From Acridotheres tristis (taxonomy: Eukaryota > Chordata > Aves > Passeriformes > Sturnidae), in contig CM072891.1 in assembly GCA_037013685.1 (NCBI GenBank), positions 16,592,501 to 16,656,500 on the forward strand: a DNA stretch of 64,000 nucleotides, given 5' to 3'. Each line of letters opens with the position of its first letter. Position 1 is the stretch's first letter. The notes below the pieces were generated by a model. It was not told the origin of the DNA. It saw only the letters and a list, made by a program, of their open reading frames with translations, and did no database searches. Of this stretch, positions 50,392 to 62,304 are shown in pieces. A program made the translations under genes and the position numbers.

Positions 50392-50644
50392 TCTGTAAAG
50401 AGGAGTTTCCACCCAGTGCCTGTATACCACGTTCACCTTTCCTCACACAGGCATTTCAACATGTCCTACAAATGCAGTCTCAGATTCTCCTCTGGAAGAA
50501 GAGCAAGAGCTTGCAGAGGCAACAGCATGTCTTCTGGACCCCGTGGCCTCAGACTTCTCTGTCAAAAAATGTTCATATAAAATGTGAGGTGAGATGTGAC
50601 AAGAAACTGAAACTTGGAGAGGCTGCTGTCCACATTATCCACAG
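50392..50644 (+). other. exon-like segment with strong acceptor and consensus donor (unproven)
   Basis: A near-ideal acceptor (TTTTTTCCCTTTTTTCCAG, ending 50391) precedes 253 bp that stay open in one frame, up to a consensus donor CACAG|GTAAGT at 50644/50645. The open frame is part of an ORF at 50316-50648, whose stop lies just beyond the donor. The peptide is lysine/glutamine-rich and not recognised. A second frame is also open over most of the segment. The last 50 bp and the donor resemble an inverted MIR, and MIR-derived exons in antisense orientation are a known route to new exons. It could be a non-coding-RNA exon, an exonised SINE, or chance. Confidence 0.2.
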
Positions 50645-50672
50645 GTAAGTGGTGGGATTTGTGAGAGGCTGC
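50594..50672 (-). mobile_element. possible MIR-type SINE remnant, inverted
   Basis: On the plus strand AAGAAACTGAAACTTGGAGAGG, a short CCAC..ATCCACAG stretch and GGTAAGTGGTGGGATTTG follow the order of a reversed MIR core (GAGGAAACTGAGGCACAGAGAGG, CCAAGGTCACACAG, GTAAGTGGCAGAGC). It overlaps the 3' end and donor of the exon-like segment, so the GTAAGT may come from the SINE. Diverged, judged by eye. Confidence 0.35.
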
Positions 50673-50679
50673 TCTATTT

Positions 50680-53600
50680 CATTGGTCCAAACTGGGCAAC
50701 TTTCAGGAAAAAGTAGCATGACTACAGCAAATCCAGTGCAACAGTGCCAAAATGGACATCTTACTTCCCTCATTATCAAAAGAAAACTCAGAAACCAAGA
50801 ATTCAGGCCAGAAGGCTTTTTCTGTCAAGTCTGTTAACACAATCCTCTTATCCAAAACTTACTCCAAACTTAACTCAAAACTGGTGTTACCAGGCCCTGG
50901 TACAATACATTCCACGTGGATTCCTAAGGAAGAATGCACCAATATTTTCACTCAATACAGTTGGACTTACTTTCCTGGGTCACCCCACAAAGAGCACAGT
51001 GCAGTATCCTTACAGTTTTGTAGATTTTGCAAAGATGCTTGAACTCAGGGAAAAATCCCCAGACAAAAGAAGTGTGACCTTTCATCAGAGTGATTTCCAG
51101 TGCTCTTCAGGGCAGAAGGCATTTTTGTGCCTTGTACAGAGAACATAGACTTAGCAAAATAGAAGCTTTCATCTAATTTCCTCCTTCACCTACATGCACT
51201 TGAGCTGTGCAGAGTACATGAGGTAAAATCTCATCTGTTCAGGGTCTATTCAGAAGGACAAAGAAATAACAACATTGGGGCTCAGTGTTCAGGACAAAAG
51301 GACATAACCTCCCAACAGGGTCCCCTTCTCACTGTAAGAACTGAGTCACAAATGAAAGGAGTATCTCTGTGTGAGCTTCTAAGAAGCTGCTGAGAGGGCC
51401 GAGCACTTTGGAAATGTAAAAAGAGGATTATGGCGTTCAAATATTAGAATTTCTTCAATTAGGATAATCAGGAGATATTTTTCAAGCATCCATTGGGATT
51501 TTTGGAAGGGGGGAGGAGAGAAGAAAAAAATCCCTATACCAACTTGTGCAATTGCCTTGACTGCATAATTAGATATTTTTTCACCTTGCCTATTCCATCC
51601 ACTCCATAGAGTATGGCCTTTATGACAAACAAGAAGGGATACAGTAACTTTCATTTGTCTCTAACCTCAATGTCAGAGTAGGTCTACCATGGCCAAAATT
51701 ACCTGCAGTCTCAATAACATCTTTTCTACATTTATCTCATATGTAGGTCAAAATCAAAATTAATTGCAAGAAGAAATTATGAAAAAAGCCCACAGAACAA
51801 GAGTACTCTAAAATGATCTCATGTTGTCACCCCTGGAGATCAATGGCAATGCTTTGCCTACCAACCTGACTTACAGACCTCCTTTACTTGGGCAAACATA
51901 TCATCTTGCAGGAGTAACAGTAGTTGGCCTTTGTATTGATCAACTGGAGAAGGAATAAAGCAAGCTGCCAGTGGAATTCAAATGCACTAGCTGCCAGCAA
52001 GTTCTACAGGACATATGTATGCAGGGAAGTGCAGGCTCCTCATCCCCTACTCCTCCTTCCTTTGAAATGCCATGTCATGTCACGGGAAGTTGGGTATGGC
52101 AGCCAATGCAGGGTAATTTTAGCTGGATTGCCCAGCAGGAAGGAGAGAGGGAGAGTTGGACTGCCAGCTCTGGCAGCAGAGCAGGCTGAGATCCTGGCTG
52201 ACAGCAACCATGGGTTCCTCTCCAGAGGATGTAGAACATGGCACACTTTCTCAGGCACAGGCTGTCCTGTCTTTCCTTCTACTAGCCTGACTGCTTCTGA
52301 GCTGTCTCTTCTCCTCTCTCTAACTAATGCTCAGCATGTCCATCTTCACTTGCTCTGCTGCTCAGCAGGCTGGTCAGCAGTAACTGAGTGGACAGGTTTA
52401 GCCTTTCAGTGAACAGAAAACCTTTATGTTCAGCAAGAAAACTTGGAAATCAGTGCTGCATGCACAGTATGGGTTAAAACTGGGCAATTTCTCACACAAG
52501 GGGAAAGGTCACTCATGACCCCAAAGGCCACCCCTGTGCCAAATCCCAAAAATGGCTAACAAGCTTTTGGGACACTCTAGCTCCTAAGAAGGCAATTGCC
52601 AAGATGTGTTTGCCCATTTGTTTTAATGTAAAGCAATGCTCTCCTTCCAGTCCTGTTGCTAGAAAAGGCTGGACATTTTTTTTCCCGGATGACAAAAATA
52701 ATAACATGGTGAGATAGATAGCTCAGACAACAAAATTCAGCCAACGTGCTTGTTATTTGGTAATAATATAATCCATTCAGAACTGCTTAGGACAGACTGT
52801 TGACATGACCTTGATAGGTGCACTACTAAAATTTCTCACTGCAATTGCAACAGAGACAGAAAAATAACACCCTTTATAGGTCATGCTAGATGGTATCCAC
52901 AGGCAGCATCTTTGAACTGGCATAGGTTAACCCTGACTGATGGGCAAGGCTGGTACCAGCACATAACTTTCTCTGCTACGAGTTTGCTTCTAATTAACAC
53001 AGCTGCATGCTGGTGGAAGCTTGTGTGGAAAGTTCTCTTCACAGCTGCTCACAAGGCATCCTCCAGCAAAAGCTTACCAGGGCAGTGGAATTGAAAGTGG
53101 AGATCTAATAGTAAAAATCAAGACAGAAACATCAGACACTTATCGGAATGGCTGCTGTTTTGAAAAGGGGAAAAGTAAGCAAAGAGCAAGGTGACATTCT
53201 CTCCCTGCCAGGGGCTGTCCTGCCCTGTCTGCAAAGCAGCAACAAATCACTGGAGACCTACCCCATCCGGATTTTAAAATTTATGAAATTGGAATGGGAA
53301 TTTCTCTATTTGTTCCCCTTCAATTTATCTGGCTGCTTTCCAAAGCTCTGGTCTGCTCCAGAGGTGATGCATTTTGTTGTTTTCTCGAGAAGTTTAATTA
53401 GGTAACTGGAACCAAGTGCCAAAAATACCCTCTGCACAGAGCTCTTCCCAAAATAAAACCTGATTACTCGAAGTAAGAGCCATGCCTAGGGAGAATTTGC
53501 AATCCTCACATTATTTTCTGTCCAGCTTTTCACTTGGGACAATGAAAAAGTAAGAAGTAGAGACAGAGTGAGGTGGAGATATTTCTCAGTGGCACTCACT

Positions 53601-56595
53601 GGGTATCTGCTTGTCAGCTAATTGTTTTTGGAGCTGCAGATGATCATGTAGCACATACCTTCAAATTTTCTCTGCACATAGGGATAGTTGTATAACCATG
53701 CATTTCCAATCTGAATTTAAATTTAATGTCTCTCTTGCAGGAGGCACTGTATGCAGCTTCCTAAGAAATCAGGGAATTGGCAGCAATGTGACAGCAGCAT
53801 GTCTTACACTTTAGAGCTACCTACTTCCAACACTACTGCAAAACTACCGTAACTTTCAACAACTTTTGACTGCCACATTACTCACCAACTGTTGCATGGT
53901 TAAATTCAGCACTGTCTTGGAAAATTAGAAAGTACTCACACCTACAACAAAATGTACAGAAAGAAGGCAGAATGGGACTGCCTAAATGGGACTTTCCAGA
54001 ATGAGAAATAAACCCAATCATTGCTAGGAAAAGTCTGGCACTGATACCTTCCTGGAAAGGATCCATCTTTTTCATGTCATGGAGGAAAGCCCTCAAGCTA
54101 GTGAAGAGCCTTTTTTCTATCTACTTCTTGAAGTACCTTCCAAGTTTTATTGCTTTACAGAAAGGAAAAAAAAAGGCAACTTGCATTCTTTTGCTTGTGT
54201 TCCTCAAAAAAACCCAAAAAATCCCGGCAGCTTGCCAAGTAAAAACTGAATGTAAAAGTTAAAGAAAAAAAAAACATTTGGAAGAGCTGGGTCTGTCCTG
54301 CTGAAGCAGTTCTGTGTCCCACCACTGGAGCAGATGCCAGCAGCAGGTGAGGAGGTTCCCCTTCTTCACCAGATCCATACCTGGCATTATTCATCATCCA
54401 TGCTGCAAATCCCCCATTGGGCAAACTGCTGGCTGTGAAGGAGCACTGCCCCTCTCAGCTCTCCTGCTCCCTGGATAACAGCACTCGCTGGTGGCAAGGA
54501 GATATTTTAACCCACACATGATACTGAAGGCCACATCCACCCTGGCCTACAGCCTCCATGTGAACCAAATTAAATTGTCAAAGAGTCTTAGCCCCTCAGT
54601 GGACAAGGGAATTAATGAGAGGAGAAAGACCTCAGCCTTTGTCCAAAAGCCCTGAGAACACATTAAAGCCTTAATGAAAACATATCAGCACAAGATCAGG
54701 ACATCAAATTCTACTTTGCTCTCAAACCACCCTGCAGTACAACTGTTGGGTGCTCAAAGAGGAAAATGCAGATGGACAGCTGACTTACCTTGTTTCAGTG
54801 GTTTGTTTGGGTTTTTTTTTTAAACATAGCTCTAACAGTTCTACTAGGTTTTTAAAAAATCTGGCTGTTCAAAGGGAGGCTTGTATTCAATTTCATGGAT
54901 CTCTGAGATGCAACCCTGTAAGACTTCAACCACTGTACTTTACAGAAGGAAATCTTTCACTTGAGGACAACAGGTCACATAATACAAGGAGTGAGACACA
55001 GAGCAGCTGCTGTAGTCCTGCACTAAGCAATTGCAGGACTGCAGAGGACTCATCCACAGGCCCTCCCCACAGCAGCAGTGCTGTGACACGACCAGTGCCG
55101 TGTCACAGGCACCCGGTATGAGTGACTTGTCCTGGGTCAGATCAGTTTACAGCTGACAAGACTTACAGTTCATGTTTCCTGCCTCTCACATCTCTGTTGC
55201 TTTTCACCTCGTGCAGTCCTTTGAGAGAGGGCAGAGGCAGCCTGCCTGCTCTTTCAGCCAGCTGACAGGATAGGACAAACACACTTCTCTGTTCCTGGTC
55301 CAGACACTCATGAGTGTAAAAAGCAGGCAATTAAAACCACATTTTCCCCTCTCAGCAATTTCAGGAACAGTCTTTTGCATATACCCAAGTTCATCTGTTT
55401 AACACACAGTTTAGTTCCCTCAGAAACATATCTCTAACAACATCTTAGCATCTCCTTAGCACAATGTGCACTTTACCTTTTGTTGACTGTTTACTTTGAG
55501 TGGCCAGGTAGATTGGCCATTATAAAGCAGGGATAATGAACAGCACTCCTTTCAAACATAGCTGAAGAGTTTTTAATTTTCTACGTATTCAGCAAGACAC
55601 TTTTGTGTCCTGCTAGAGCATATCTATTTATTTAACATCCCAAACCAGGCTCTAATTTCTCTGCTGTGAAATAATAAACCTCAGTAAGGAAATGATAAAG
55701 AAGCACATGGTCTAAGAGCAAATCTGCCCAGCAGGCCTGCAGTGTGAGGCTGCCCAGTCATAATTAACACTCAAAACATTGACATGCACATGCCAAACCC
55801 ATGCAGTGTGGGATTAGCTGTACCTAATCCCTGCTGCTCCCTGCTCTGCTCTACAGCAGCTGCAACAAAAGCATGGGCTCCTAGTCTGGTAGTGAGAAAC
55901 TCTCCACTATCTTTCCCACAGTCCCTATTCTTCTGCGCCCTTGGCATCTCCTCACAACTATTTTCATATCTGCTGCTTCTTTGGACTTGCTTTCAGTGTA
56001 TTTAGTTTTCTATAGCACTTAGCCTTTGTTCCCCAAGTTCCAGTCTATTTTCCTGTAACTTTTACCCTTAGATTCACTAAAAAGTGTGATGCTTTCCCTA
56101 CCCAAGCTTCTCAAATAGCTAGAACTCTGATGACTTCTCTTACCATTGATGTTTGAACTAATATCCATTTATGTTCCTGAGGAAAGGTAACCCTCCCAGT
56201 ACTCCTCTTCCTGCAACTCATCAGCCCCTTCACCTCCTTTTTGCCTTTCCCACTCAGGCAAGGAAAATCTTACAGCCATCTGCACAATTCCACCAAAAAC
56301 TGGCAAATGTCTTCTTTCTGCTTTGTCATTTCATAAATGGCACTATCACACAGTGCTCCTATGTGCCTGACATATTAATAGCACAGCTAATTATTCTAGA
56401 TTGCTTCAGCCAGATCCTGCTAACCCTCCCCCCACTTTACTTAATGAATTAATCTGAAATTCATTTTAGAGCTTCTGGTATGAAGCACCTTTGCAAGTGG
56501 GAACACTGAACAAGCCACTTATTAATAAGGAATAAGTACTTGCAATAGTTATTCTTAATGAAAAATGGAAGGTGGTAGTGGTAGGAATACTCAAG
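50680..56595. other. unique non-coding sequence, no gene recognised
   Basis: ORFs up to 162 codons (51924-52412, plus) with two further ORFs overlapping in other frames, none with a recognisable domain. Acceptor-like tracts, for example ending near 53742, lack matched donors. A short A run lies at 54266-54274 and a T run near 54813-54821. No repeat family was assigned. Confidence 0.55.
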
Positions 56596-56599
56596 AGCT

Positions 56600-56825
56600 A
56601 ATAATAGTGAGTTTAAACTACAGCAAAGAATATTTTTAAAAAGATATTAGAAAGGCTTTCTAATGCTCAAGGTAGTAACAGACTTGGACTAACTTGGACT
56701 GACTTTCCAAGGAGGCTGTGGAGTTGGAAGACTTGCATTACAAGGTTAGACAAATATCTGCTTCACAAATGATCCTGCCCTGAGGGAAGAGCAGACTTCG
56801 ATGCTTCCTGGAGTATCTTTCCATC
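56600..56825 (+). mobile_element. old CR1 LINE 3' end
   Basis: The order GAGTTTAAACTACAGCAAAG, TTTTTAAAAAGATATTAGAAA, GGCTTTCTAATGCTCAAGG, then TTTCCAAGGAGGCTGTGGAG, GGTTAGACAAATATCTG and GATCCTGCCCTGAGGGAAG follows the 3' end of amniote CR1 elements. In those elements the corresponding phrases are AACTGCAGCAAGGG, TTGGATATTAGGAAAAAC, CCTAGGGAGGCTGTGGAATC, AGGTTGGACAAACACCTG and GGTCCTGCCTCAGCGCAGGG. The terminal stretch (GGACT..GATGACCT) is worn. High divergence indicates an old copy. The family assignment is firm; the subfamily is not determinable by eye. Confidence 0.75.
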
Positions 56826-56829
56826 TGAA

Positions 56830-57395
56830 TTTTTTGGGGCAGCATCAATGGGATGGCTGTGGCTGCGAGCTCCACGGCCTCAGCTCCTGCCCTCACTAGA
56901 GCCTCTCCTGCCACCACAGAGGTGTGTCTCCTGTGAAAGCTGAGCCGTGGTCAAGAGCTATTCTTCTGTAGCACTACAAAGTATGCAACACAACGGCTTC
57001 AGCAGAAAGGTGGTGGCTTAAAACCAACTCCTGAGTGAGGTTTGAGCAAGGCAAGGCAAGACCTGCCAGCCATCTGTCAGACAAGTCTATCTGCTGGGAT
57101 ATTAAAAGCCCTGGAATGCAGGCTAAGCAACCTTGACACAAAAAAATGTGCATAAAAGCAGCATGTTTGCAGACTGTTCATAAAGTGGACTGGCAGTGGG
57201 GATCCTAGCTAATCTCCACTGGCTGTTCTCAATCCCAAGAATATAGATAAGAGCTAAGTTTCAACAGTGAACTTTCAGGTCCTGTGTGTGAGCTGTCTCT
57301 TCACTGTGCTTTAACCACATCCTAAACAACTAAACACCTTTTCCATCACACATATCCTAAAGTAGCCACAGGATTCTCCAAGAATAACAGGGCAA
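56830..57395. other. unique non-coding sequence, no gene recognised
   Basis: Slightly GC-richer at 56850-56950. The run GCAAGGCAAGGCAAG near 57047-57061 is a three-copy pentamer. No ORF of interest. Confidence 0.6.
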
Positions 57396-57400
57396 TTTTA

Positions 57401-57476
57401 GTGGGGTTTTTTTGTTTGGTTTTTTTTTGTTTGTTTGTTTGTTTTGAGTTTCGGGTGTTTGGGTTTTTTAAAAAAG
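57401..57476. repeat. T-rich (GTTT)n tract
   Basis: Imperfect T-rich DNA with several GTTT units, flanked by GTGGGG and a TTTTTTAAAAAA palindrome. It is essentially the complement in character of the A-rich tract at 60159-60265. The minus-strand ORF crossing it has a K/Q/N-rich run that is a by-product. Confidence 0.92.
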
Positions 57477-57479
57477 CAA

Positions 57480-58865
57480 TCTTATTAACTAATAAGAGTT
57501 GGAGAGAAACAAGTGCACTCCACTCAGTTACAGAGGAAGTGGGTGGTTGGAAGTGACACAAGGAACTGGGGGCCTTCATGCACTCAGGCACTATCTTGAA
57601 AGCCTGATGTAGAATATTTGCTCTGCTCAGAGAAAATCCATTCCCCCATACTGTGCCATACACACTCACTTTAAATGAGAAGACTTCCAACACTATCCAT
57701 CTACTCTTTCTAGTCCCTGCTGTAGGACCGGGTACATAAATTCTTCATGGGAAACAGATTCTAGACATTCTGTGAGAATTTACCTCCCAGTTGCTTTCTA
57801 CCAGGACTGTCTCGAATGCCTTAATGAATAATATTTTAAGCTGCACATTAAAACCATGATTCACCACAAACTGTTCTCACCACTCAACTAACACAAGTTA
57901 CAGAGCGTTGGTGCTGAACTCAGTAACATGGCATTTTTAAATGGTGGATGGCAAAAGGAGGAAAAAATTTTCCACTGTATTCCTATATCTCCCAAGACCA
58001 GGATTCTTTCTGTGCCACCTTTTGTACATTTGAAAGACCACTGAGTAAATCAGCCTTCTGCAGTCAGAGAGCAGTATGTTATGCATAAAAGTAACATGTG
58101 TTCAAGATCCTGGGGCACTGACACTGCAATCTTCAAATCCTGCTGCAGGGAGCCCGTGGAAGTGCACCAGGGAGAGGAACTGCAAGGACAATGCACCACT
58201 GACTTGACACAGCCTGGGCTTCAGCATCACCACCTCAGTTCTTTCCAAGTTTGTCTGCTTATGAAAGACAGACATATTGTCCCTGTCATTTGCTCCTCTG
58301 TCACACCCTCCAGAACAGTCCCCTGCTCCCCAAAGGGGACAAGCTGCCATGGCATCACTGACCTCTGCTTCTGAGAGCTACCGACCTGACCTACTTTCCC
58401 CTGCAGGATAGACTGAAGCACCCTCAATGCAGCTGAACATGATTTCAGAAAAAAATCCAGCTATCTCCTCCTCAGTACCAGCACAGCCTTGTGGATACCA
58501 TTAGCACTGGGTTTTTTTCTATGGGAAATTCTCTACTAATCAATACAGTATGTGCTGTTTTGTAAGAAAATGAATAATTGGATGAATTATATACAGAAGG
58601 TTCTTCTGCTGACCCTATCCCTTACCCATTCTTTCTCCTCTGAATAAATTCTGCCTGCCAACTTAGGAGTGAGCCAGTGAAAGATCTCATAGACAGAATA
58701 AGATTCATATTTAGATATTTATCTTCAAGCAAGGCCTTCTCAATTCATTAAAAAAATATCAGGGTTAAGTCTTCTCCTCTCCTTAATTCAAGTCAGATCT
58801 TCCTGCCCAAACTGGGCATGGGGATGTACCAGGAGAGAGCAAGAAAAGGCTGTCAAATCCAGCAC
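57480..58865. other. unique non-coding sequence, no gene recognised
   Basis: ORFs of 66-97 codons overlap on both strands at 58081-58427, with no recognisable domains. Nothing else is supportable. Confidence 0.6.
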
Positions 58866-58873
58866 TTGGACAC

Positions 58874-58955
58874 TTTATCATTATTATCATAGTAAAGCTT
58901 TACATGCAGGCACTGAGGGCCCTAAATTAAATGTCATACTATCTGGCACCAGGAA
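58874..58955. mobile_element. weak CR1-type LINE terminus scrap
   Basis: ATCATTATTATCATAGTAAAG, CAGGCACTGAGGGCCCTAAA and TGTCATACTATCTGGCACC loosely follow an amniote CR1-type terminal sequence with ATTATTATTA, GTGCCTAGAGGCCCCAA and ATTGTGCTAGGCACTG phrases. Orientation relative to the element is not clear to me, and the match is low-grade. Confidence 0.25.
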
Positions 58956-58959
58956 TATG

Positions 58960-60155
58960 AAGTATAGTCACCTACAGGGAAAGGGAACCTGACAGCTTTG
59001 GTCTGCTAGTCAAAACAGCAGTCATCTCAATCAGCTCTTCGGGCAAAAAAACCACCATTTGGAAAAACAGAAGTTACAAGAATTAGCTCCCAGATTCCTA
59101 CCAAAAAGAGGTGTTGGTGATGGCAGGGAGTAAGGACAAATCTTTAATCCTACTCAGATGTTGAAAAGATTAATTTCTCCACTGATAACACTGAAGATAT
59201 AGAGATATCTTTTAATTAAAAAAAAAAAGTTTTTAAATATGAGGTTGAATGAAAGTATTTAAATCTTCTTCTCTTTCCACTTGCCTGTGTTGTCCTCACC
59301 AGTTAAACAAAAGAAATGCCCTGAGCTCACTTCCCTCTCAGCCAAAGCAGCTGCCTTTTTGAACAGACTCCAGAAAGCTTGCCAGCTGAAGTTTATGAAG
59401 CCTAGTTAATTGCTTCAGCATATTGATTTCATGTTTGTATGTGGAAATGTATAATTGGAGACACCCCTAGCTGGTTAGTCCTACAATGGCTGGCACCACA
59501 GCACAGCCACGATGCAAACCTTGCTCAGCAGAGGAAGAAGTGGGGTCCTCTAACACAGCATCTCCTCCTGTGTCCAGAGCCACAAAACTCCCCAAACATC
59601 CCAAAACCTACAGCATTGCTTCAAAAGCACATTACTAGGCATTGCTGATAATCATCAAGGTTTTAGAGAATGGTTGCACCAAAAAGAAATTTTGCGTTCG
59701 GAAAAGCAGAATAATTTAGATACAAACTTTCTCTGATTCTTCATCAAAGAATATTCTGTGCCAACACAATCCAGAAATGTAGCTCTCCTTGTGTATGGGG
59801 AGGAGGAGGAAGGCTGCAAGCTGGAGGAGGACATGGAGAAAACAGCAGCTCCCAGCTAGCACAAGTGGGCACACCTGCATGGCTAAACACATGCTGGAAA
59901 ATATATGGTAATATATACGGTAATATATCTGCTTCTCTGGTTCATCAAATTCATTTTAAGTAGGGTGTAAACATGGGTTTGGGATGTAAGACTTAGGCAT
60001 ACCAGGAAATAGCTATGGGGAAAAAAAATCCATGGAGAGAGCTGTATCCTGGTCATACTGAAACACCATGGCTATGCTTGAATGTGCAGAGCCCAGGAAG
60101 GAGAGCAACATTGAAGTCACAAGCAGAGAGAGATACAAATTAATTCTTGACATTT
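58960..60155. other. unique non-coding sequence, no gene recognised
   Basis: An 11-bp A run sits at about 59218-59228. A small tandem of ATATATGGTA / ATATATACGGTA units lies at 59900-59928. No ORF beyond 69 codons and no recognisable domain. Confidence 0.6.
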
Positions 60156-60158
60156 CTT

Positions 60159-60265
60159 AACAAAAATAACAATAACAAAAACAAACAAACCAACCAAACA
60201 AACAAAAAAAACCCCAAAAAACCAAACCAAACCAAACAAACAAAAAAACCCACACACAAAAAAAT
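60159..60265. repeat. A-rich (CAAA)n / (CCAAA)n low-complexity tract
   Basis: About 107 bp of nearly pure A/C with CAAA, CCAAA and AACAAT units and no T for most of its length. It may be a decayed retroposon tail or slippage product. No element body was recognised upstream. Confidence 0.95.
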
Positions 60266-60269
60266 CTTT

Positions 60270-61260
60270 CCCAACTCTTCCACAAGTACAAACTCAGAAT
60301 CTGCTGAAGTCAAGCACTGATTTGTCAGCTACAGGAGGAAATTGAAGAGTGAATGAACACATTAAAGTAGAAAATAACGTAAGCATCCACTATGAAAATT
60401 GTTTAGGTCCTCAGATGCTTAAGCAACCTTTGTTCTCCCAGCTAACCACAGAAAGTGCTAAAAAGGCTCTTTCCAGGATGAAGATTTGCAATGTCTGCAG
60501 ACAAGAGCTTAACATGCTGAAGGGATGAGGGACCCACTCTGCCCCACAGTCATGAGGCAAAACTGCTGGCTTTCACAGCTATTTAATTAAAGAAATAAAA
60601 GGCAATTTGGAGAATTTGGGGGGATGTTGGAATCCATCCAAATTGTAGAAGAGATAGGAAAAGCCACGAGATTTGTAGGAGACAAAATCTTAAATCTTCC
60701 TCTACCCTTTGCAGAGCTCTAACATTAATGCTAAAAATAACTACAGCACCTGCAGGATCTCAGCATTTGGCTTAATCAAATTTTACAGAGTTGTGGGGGG
60801 GAAGTGGCAGAGAAACAAAGGGCAGGAGGATTTCAGGACCTGAGAGGATCAGCAAGGACACAAGCATGAGGCATCCAGAGAACAAGTGTCTGTTTGTTTC
60901 TGGCTGGGGCAGATGTTCCATAAGGGTTACAGCAGGGAAAGGAAGGGGAAAAGAAAGGCAGGCACAGAAGCACATTGAGAAATGGGTCAGGCTAGAGCAG
61001 AGCTGTCAGCCTTCCCCAACCATAGCATTAAAGTTTAATTAGTCTGAGATCTCTTATTAAGGTCCATGAGCCAGGATAACCCATCTTGGAGCAGCATGTC
61101 TCCAGACACAGCCTTCCTCCATGCCCTCTCTGATGCCTAACTTTGGCTTGCAAATGCTGTAGCACTGCCACACTTGATGCAAACTTCACAAGCACTGAAG
61201 TATGACAGTCAGCAGTTCCAAACAGCAGAAATCACCATTGTGCTCCACAGGAAAATAGAT
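60270..61260. other. unique non-coding sequence, no gene recognised
   Basis: Short ORFs on both strands at 60772-61042 without recognisable domains. A TATTTAATTAAAG core at about 60581-60593 stands alone. Confidence 0.6.
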
Positions 61261-61261
61261 G

Positions 61262-61335
61262 TTGAATGCTAGAGATGGGAAAGACCTATTGGGGTAACTT
61301 GGCTAGTCTCACTCCAGTCTCTGGTTTATGCTATT
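61262..61335 (-). mobile_element. old CR1-type LINE 3' end scrap, inverted
   Basis: On the plus strand GAGATGGGAAAGACCTATTG, then GTAACTTGGCTAGTCTCACTCC, follows the reversed CR1 3' end pattern GCTGGAAAGGACCTATTGGGTCATCTAGTCCATCTCC. This 3' phrase is among the most widespread in amniote genomes. The copy is worn and only the terminal part is recognisable. Confidence 0.5.
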
Positions 61336-61339
61336 ATTT

Positions 61340-62145
61340 TATCCTGCTCAATTTATATCAAAATAAGGCAGCTAAGCTCCTGATGTCTTTCTGAAAAGAA
61401 ATTACTGACTGAGATTTGGGACTTTTTTTGTAATGAGCAAACCCTATTTGCTTTTCTTTACAGTCATGAAAATCTTGTACCCAATACTGTTATCTCAAGC
61501 CTACCAATATGCCTTATTTGACAAATATGTTGGGGACTAGGAACCACCTCTCTTCTTTTAGGGCTGTTTATGAAATGGTACTATTAGATGGTGGCTTTGA
61601 CGTCCAGCTTCCTCTCTCCTGGTACTTCAGTGGAAGGTCCAAAGCCACATTATTTGAAACTTCCACTTTTGGATTTTGGTTAGCAAATTAGGATTTACAC
61701 TAGCTGTAACTATTGTTGGCTCTTGCTCCAATGTCAGACAGATGATCCAGTACTCCAATACTCTCCTATTTACAAAAACACCTTACAGCATGATTTGTCA
61801 TATTTGCCAGTCCCAATCACGTTAGCACCAGCATGTTTTCTGACATTGCATGAGGAGCTAAGAGCAGCTTTGAGTTCTCTGTGATCCTCCAGTGTTACCT
61901 TAGCTACAGCTTGGTAAGGTCTGGACCTTACATGTGATGCTTATTCAAAACCATTTTATAATGAAATTTAGCCATTAAGGTAAACATCGGAGTATAAGTT
62001 CATTAAGTATTTTTCTGAAGTTCAGAGAAAACCGAACAAACAAAACACAAAACAACAACAAACCTTCACAAATCGATTACATGTTCACAGTCAGAAAATT
62101 GAGGGTGAAAATACAACTTATTACTGGGCACATTAGAAAGCTGCT
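61340..62145. other. unique non-coding sequence, no gene recognised
   Basis: AT-rich sequence. CAAAACACAAAACAACAACA-type low complexity at about 62030-62060 is the only pattern. No domain-bearing ORF. Confidence 0.6.
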
Positions 62146-62149
62146 TTCT

Positions 62150-62300
62150 GAGTTTTTTTGATTGGCAGGCTTAATTAGAGTTTAATGCAATGTTCAGATG
62201 GGCATTAACAATACACTGTGCTTAGATCAAGGAGAATGAACGGCAGCAGCAAGCAAGCGAACGCTCAAACAAGCAATCATTTCTGTAACTTACTTTTGGG
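62150..62300. promoter_or_regulatory. candidate conserved non-coding element
   Basis: The block holds TTGATTGGCAGGCTTAATTA (CCAAT-reverse, NF1-like half and homeodomain core), GTTTAATGCAATG, GGGCATTAACAATACAC (a SOX-like AACAAT) and CAAGCAAGCGAACG. It has no ORF or simple repeat. The motif density and mixed composition are typical of ultraconserved-type developmental elements. This is an inference from sequence texture only. Confidence 0.25.
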
Positions 62301-62304
62301 TCTG

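Noticed and set aside
50434..50580. Serine/arginine-rich frame reading N-M-S-Y-K-C-S-L-R-F-S-S-G, faintly keratin-head-like
   Set aside because: The resemblance is limited to low-complexity S/R/G content, there is no rod domain, and another frame fits the splice-like boundaries better.
51924..52412. 162-codon ORF on the plus strand
   Set aside because: Three frames are open over the same interval and the peptide has low-information composition, with no domain recognised.
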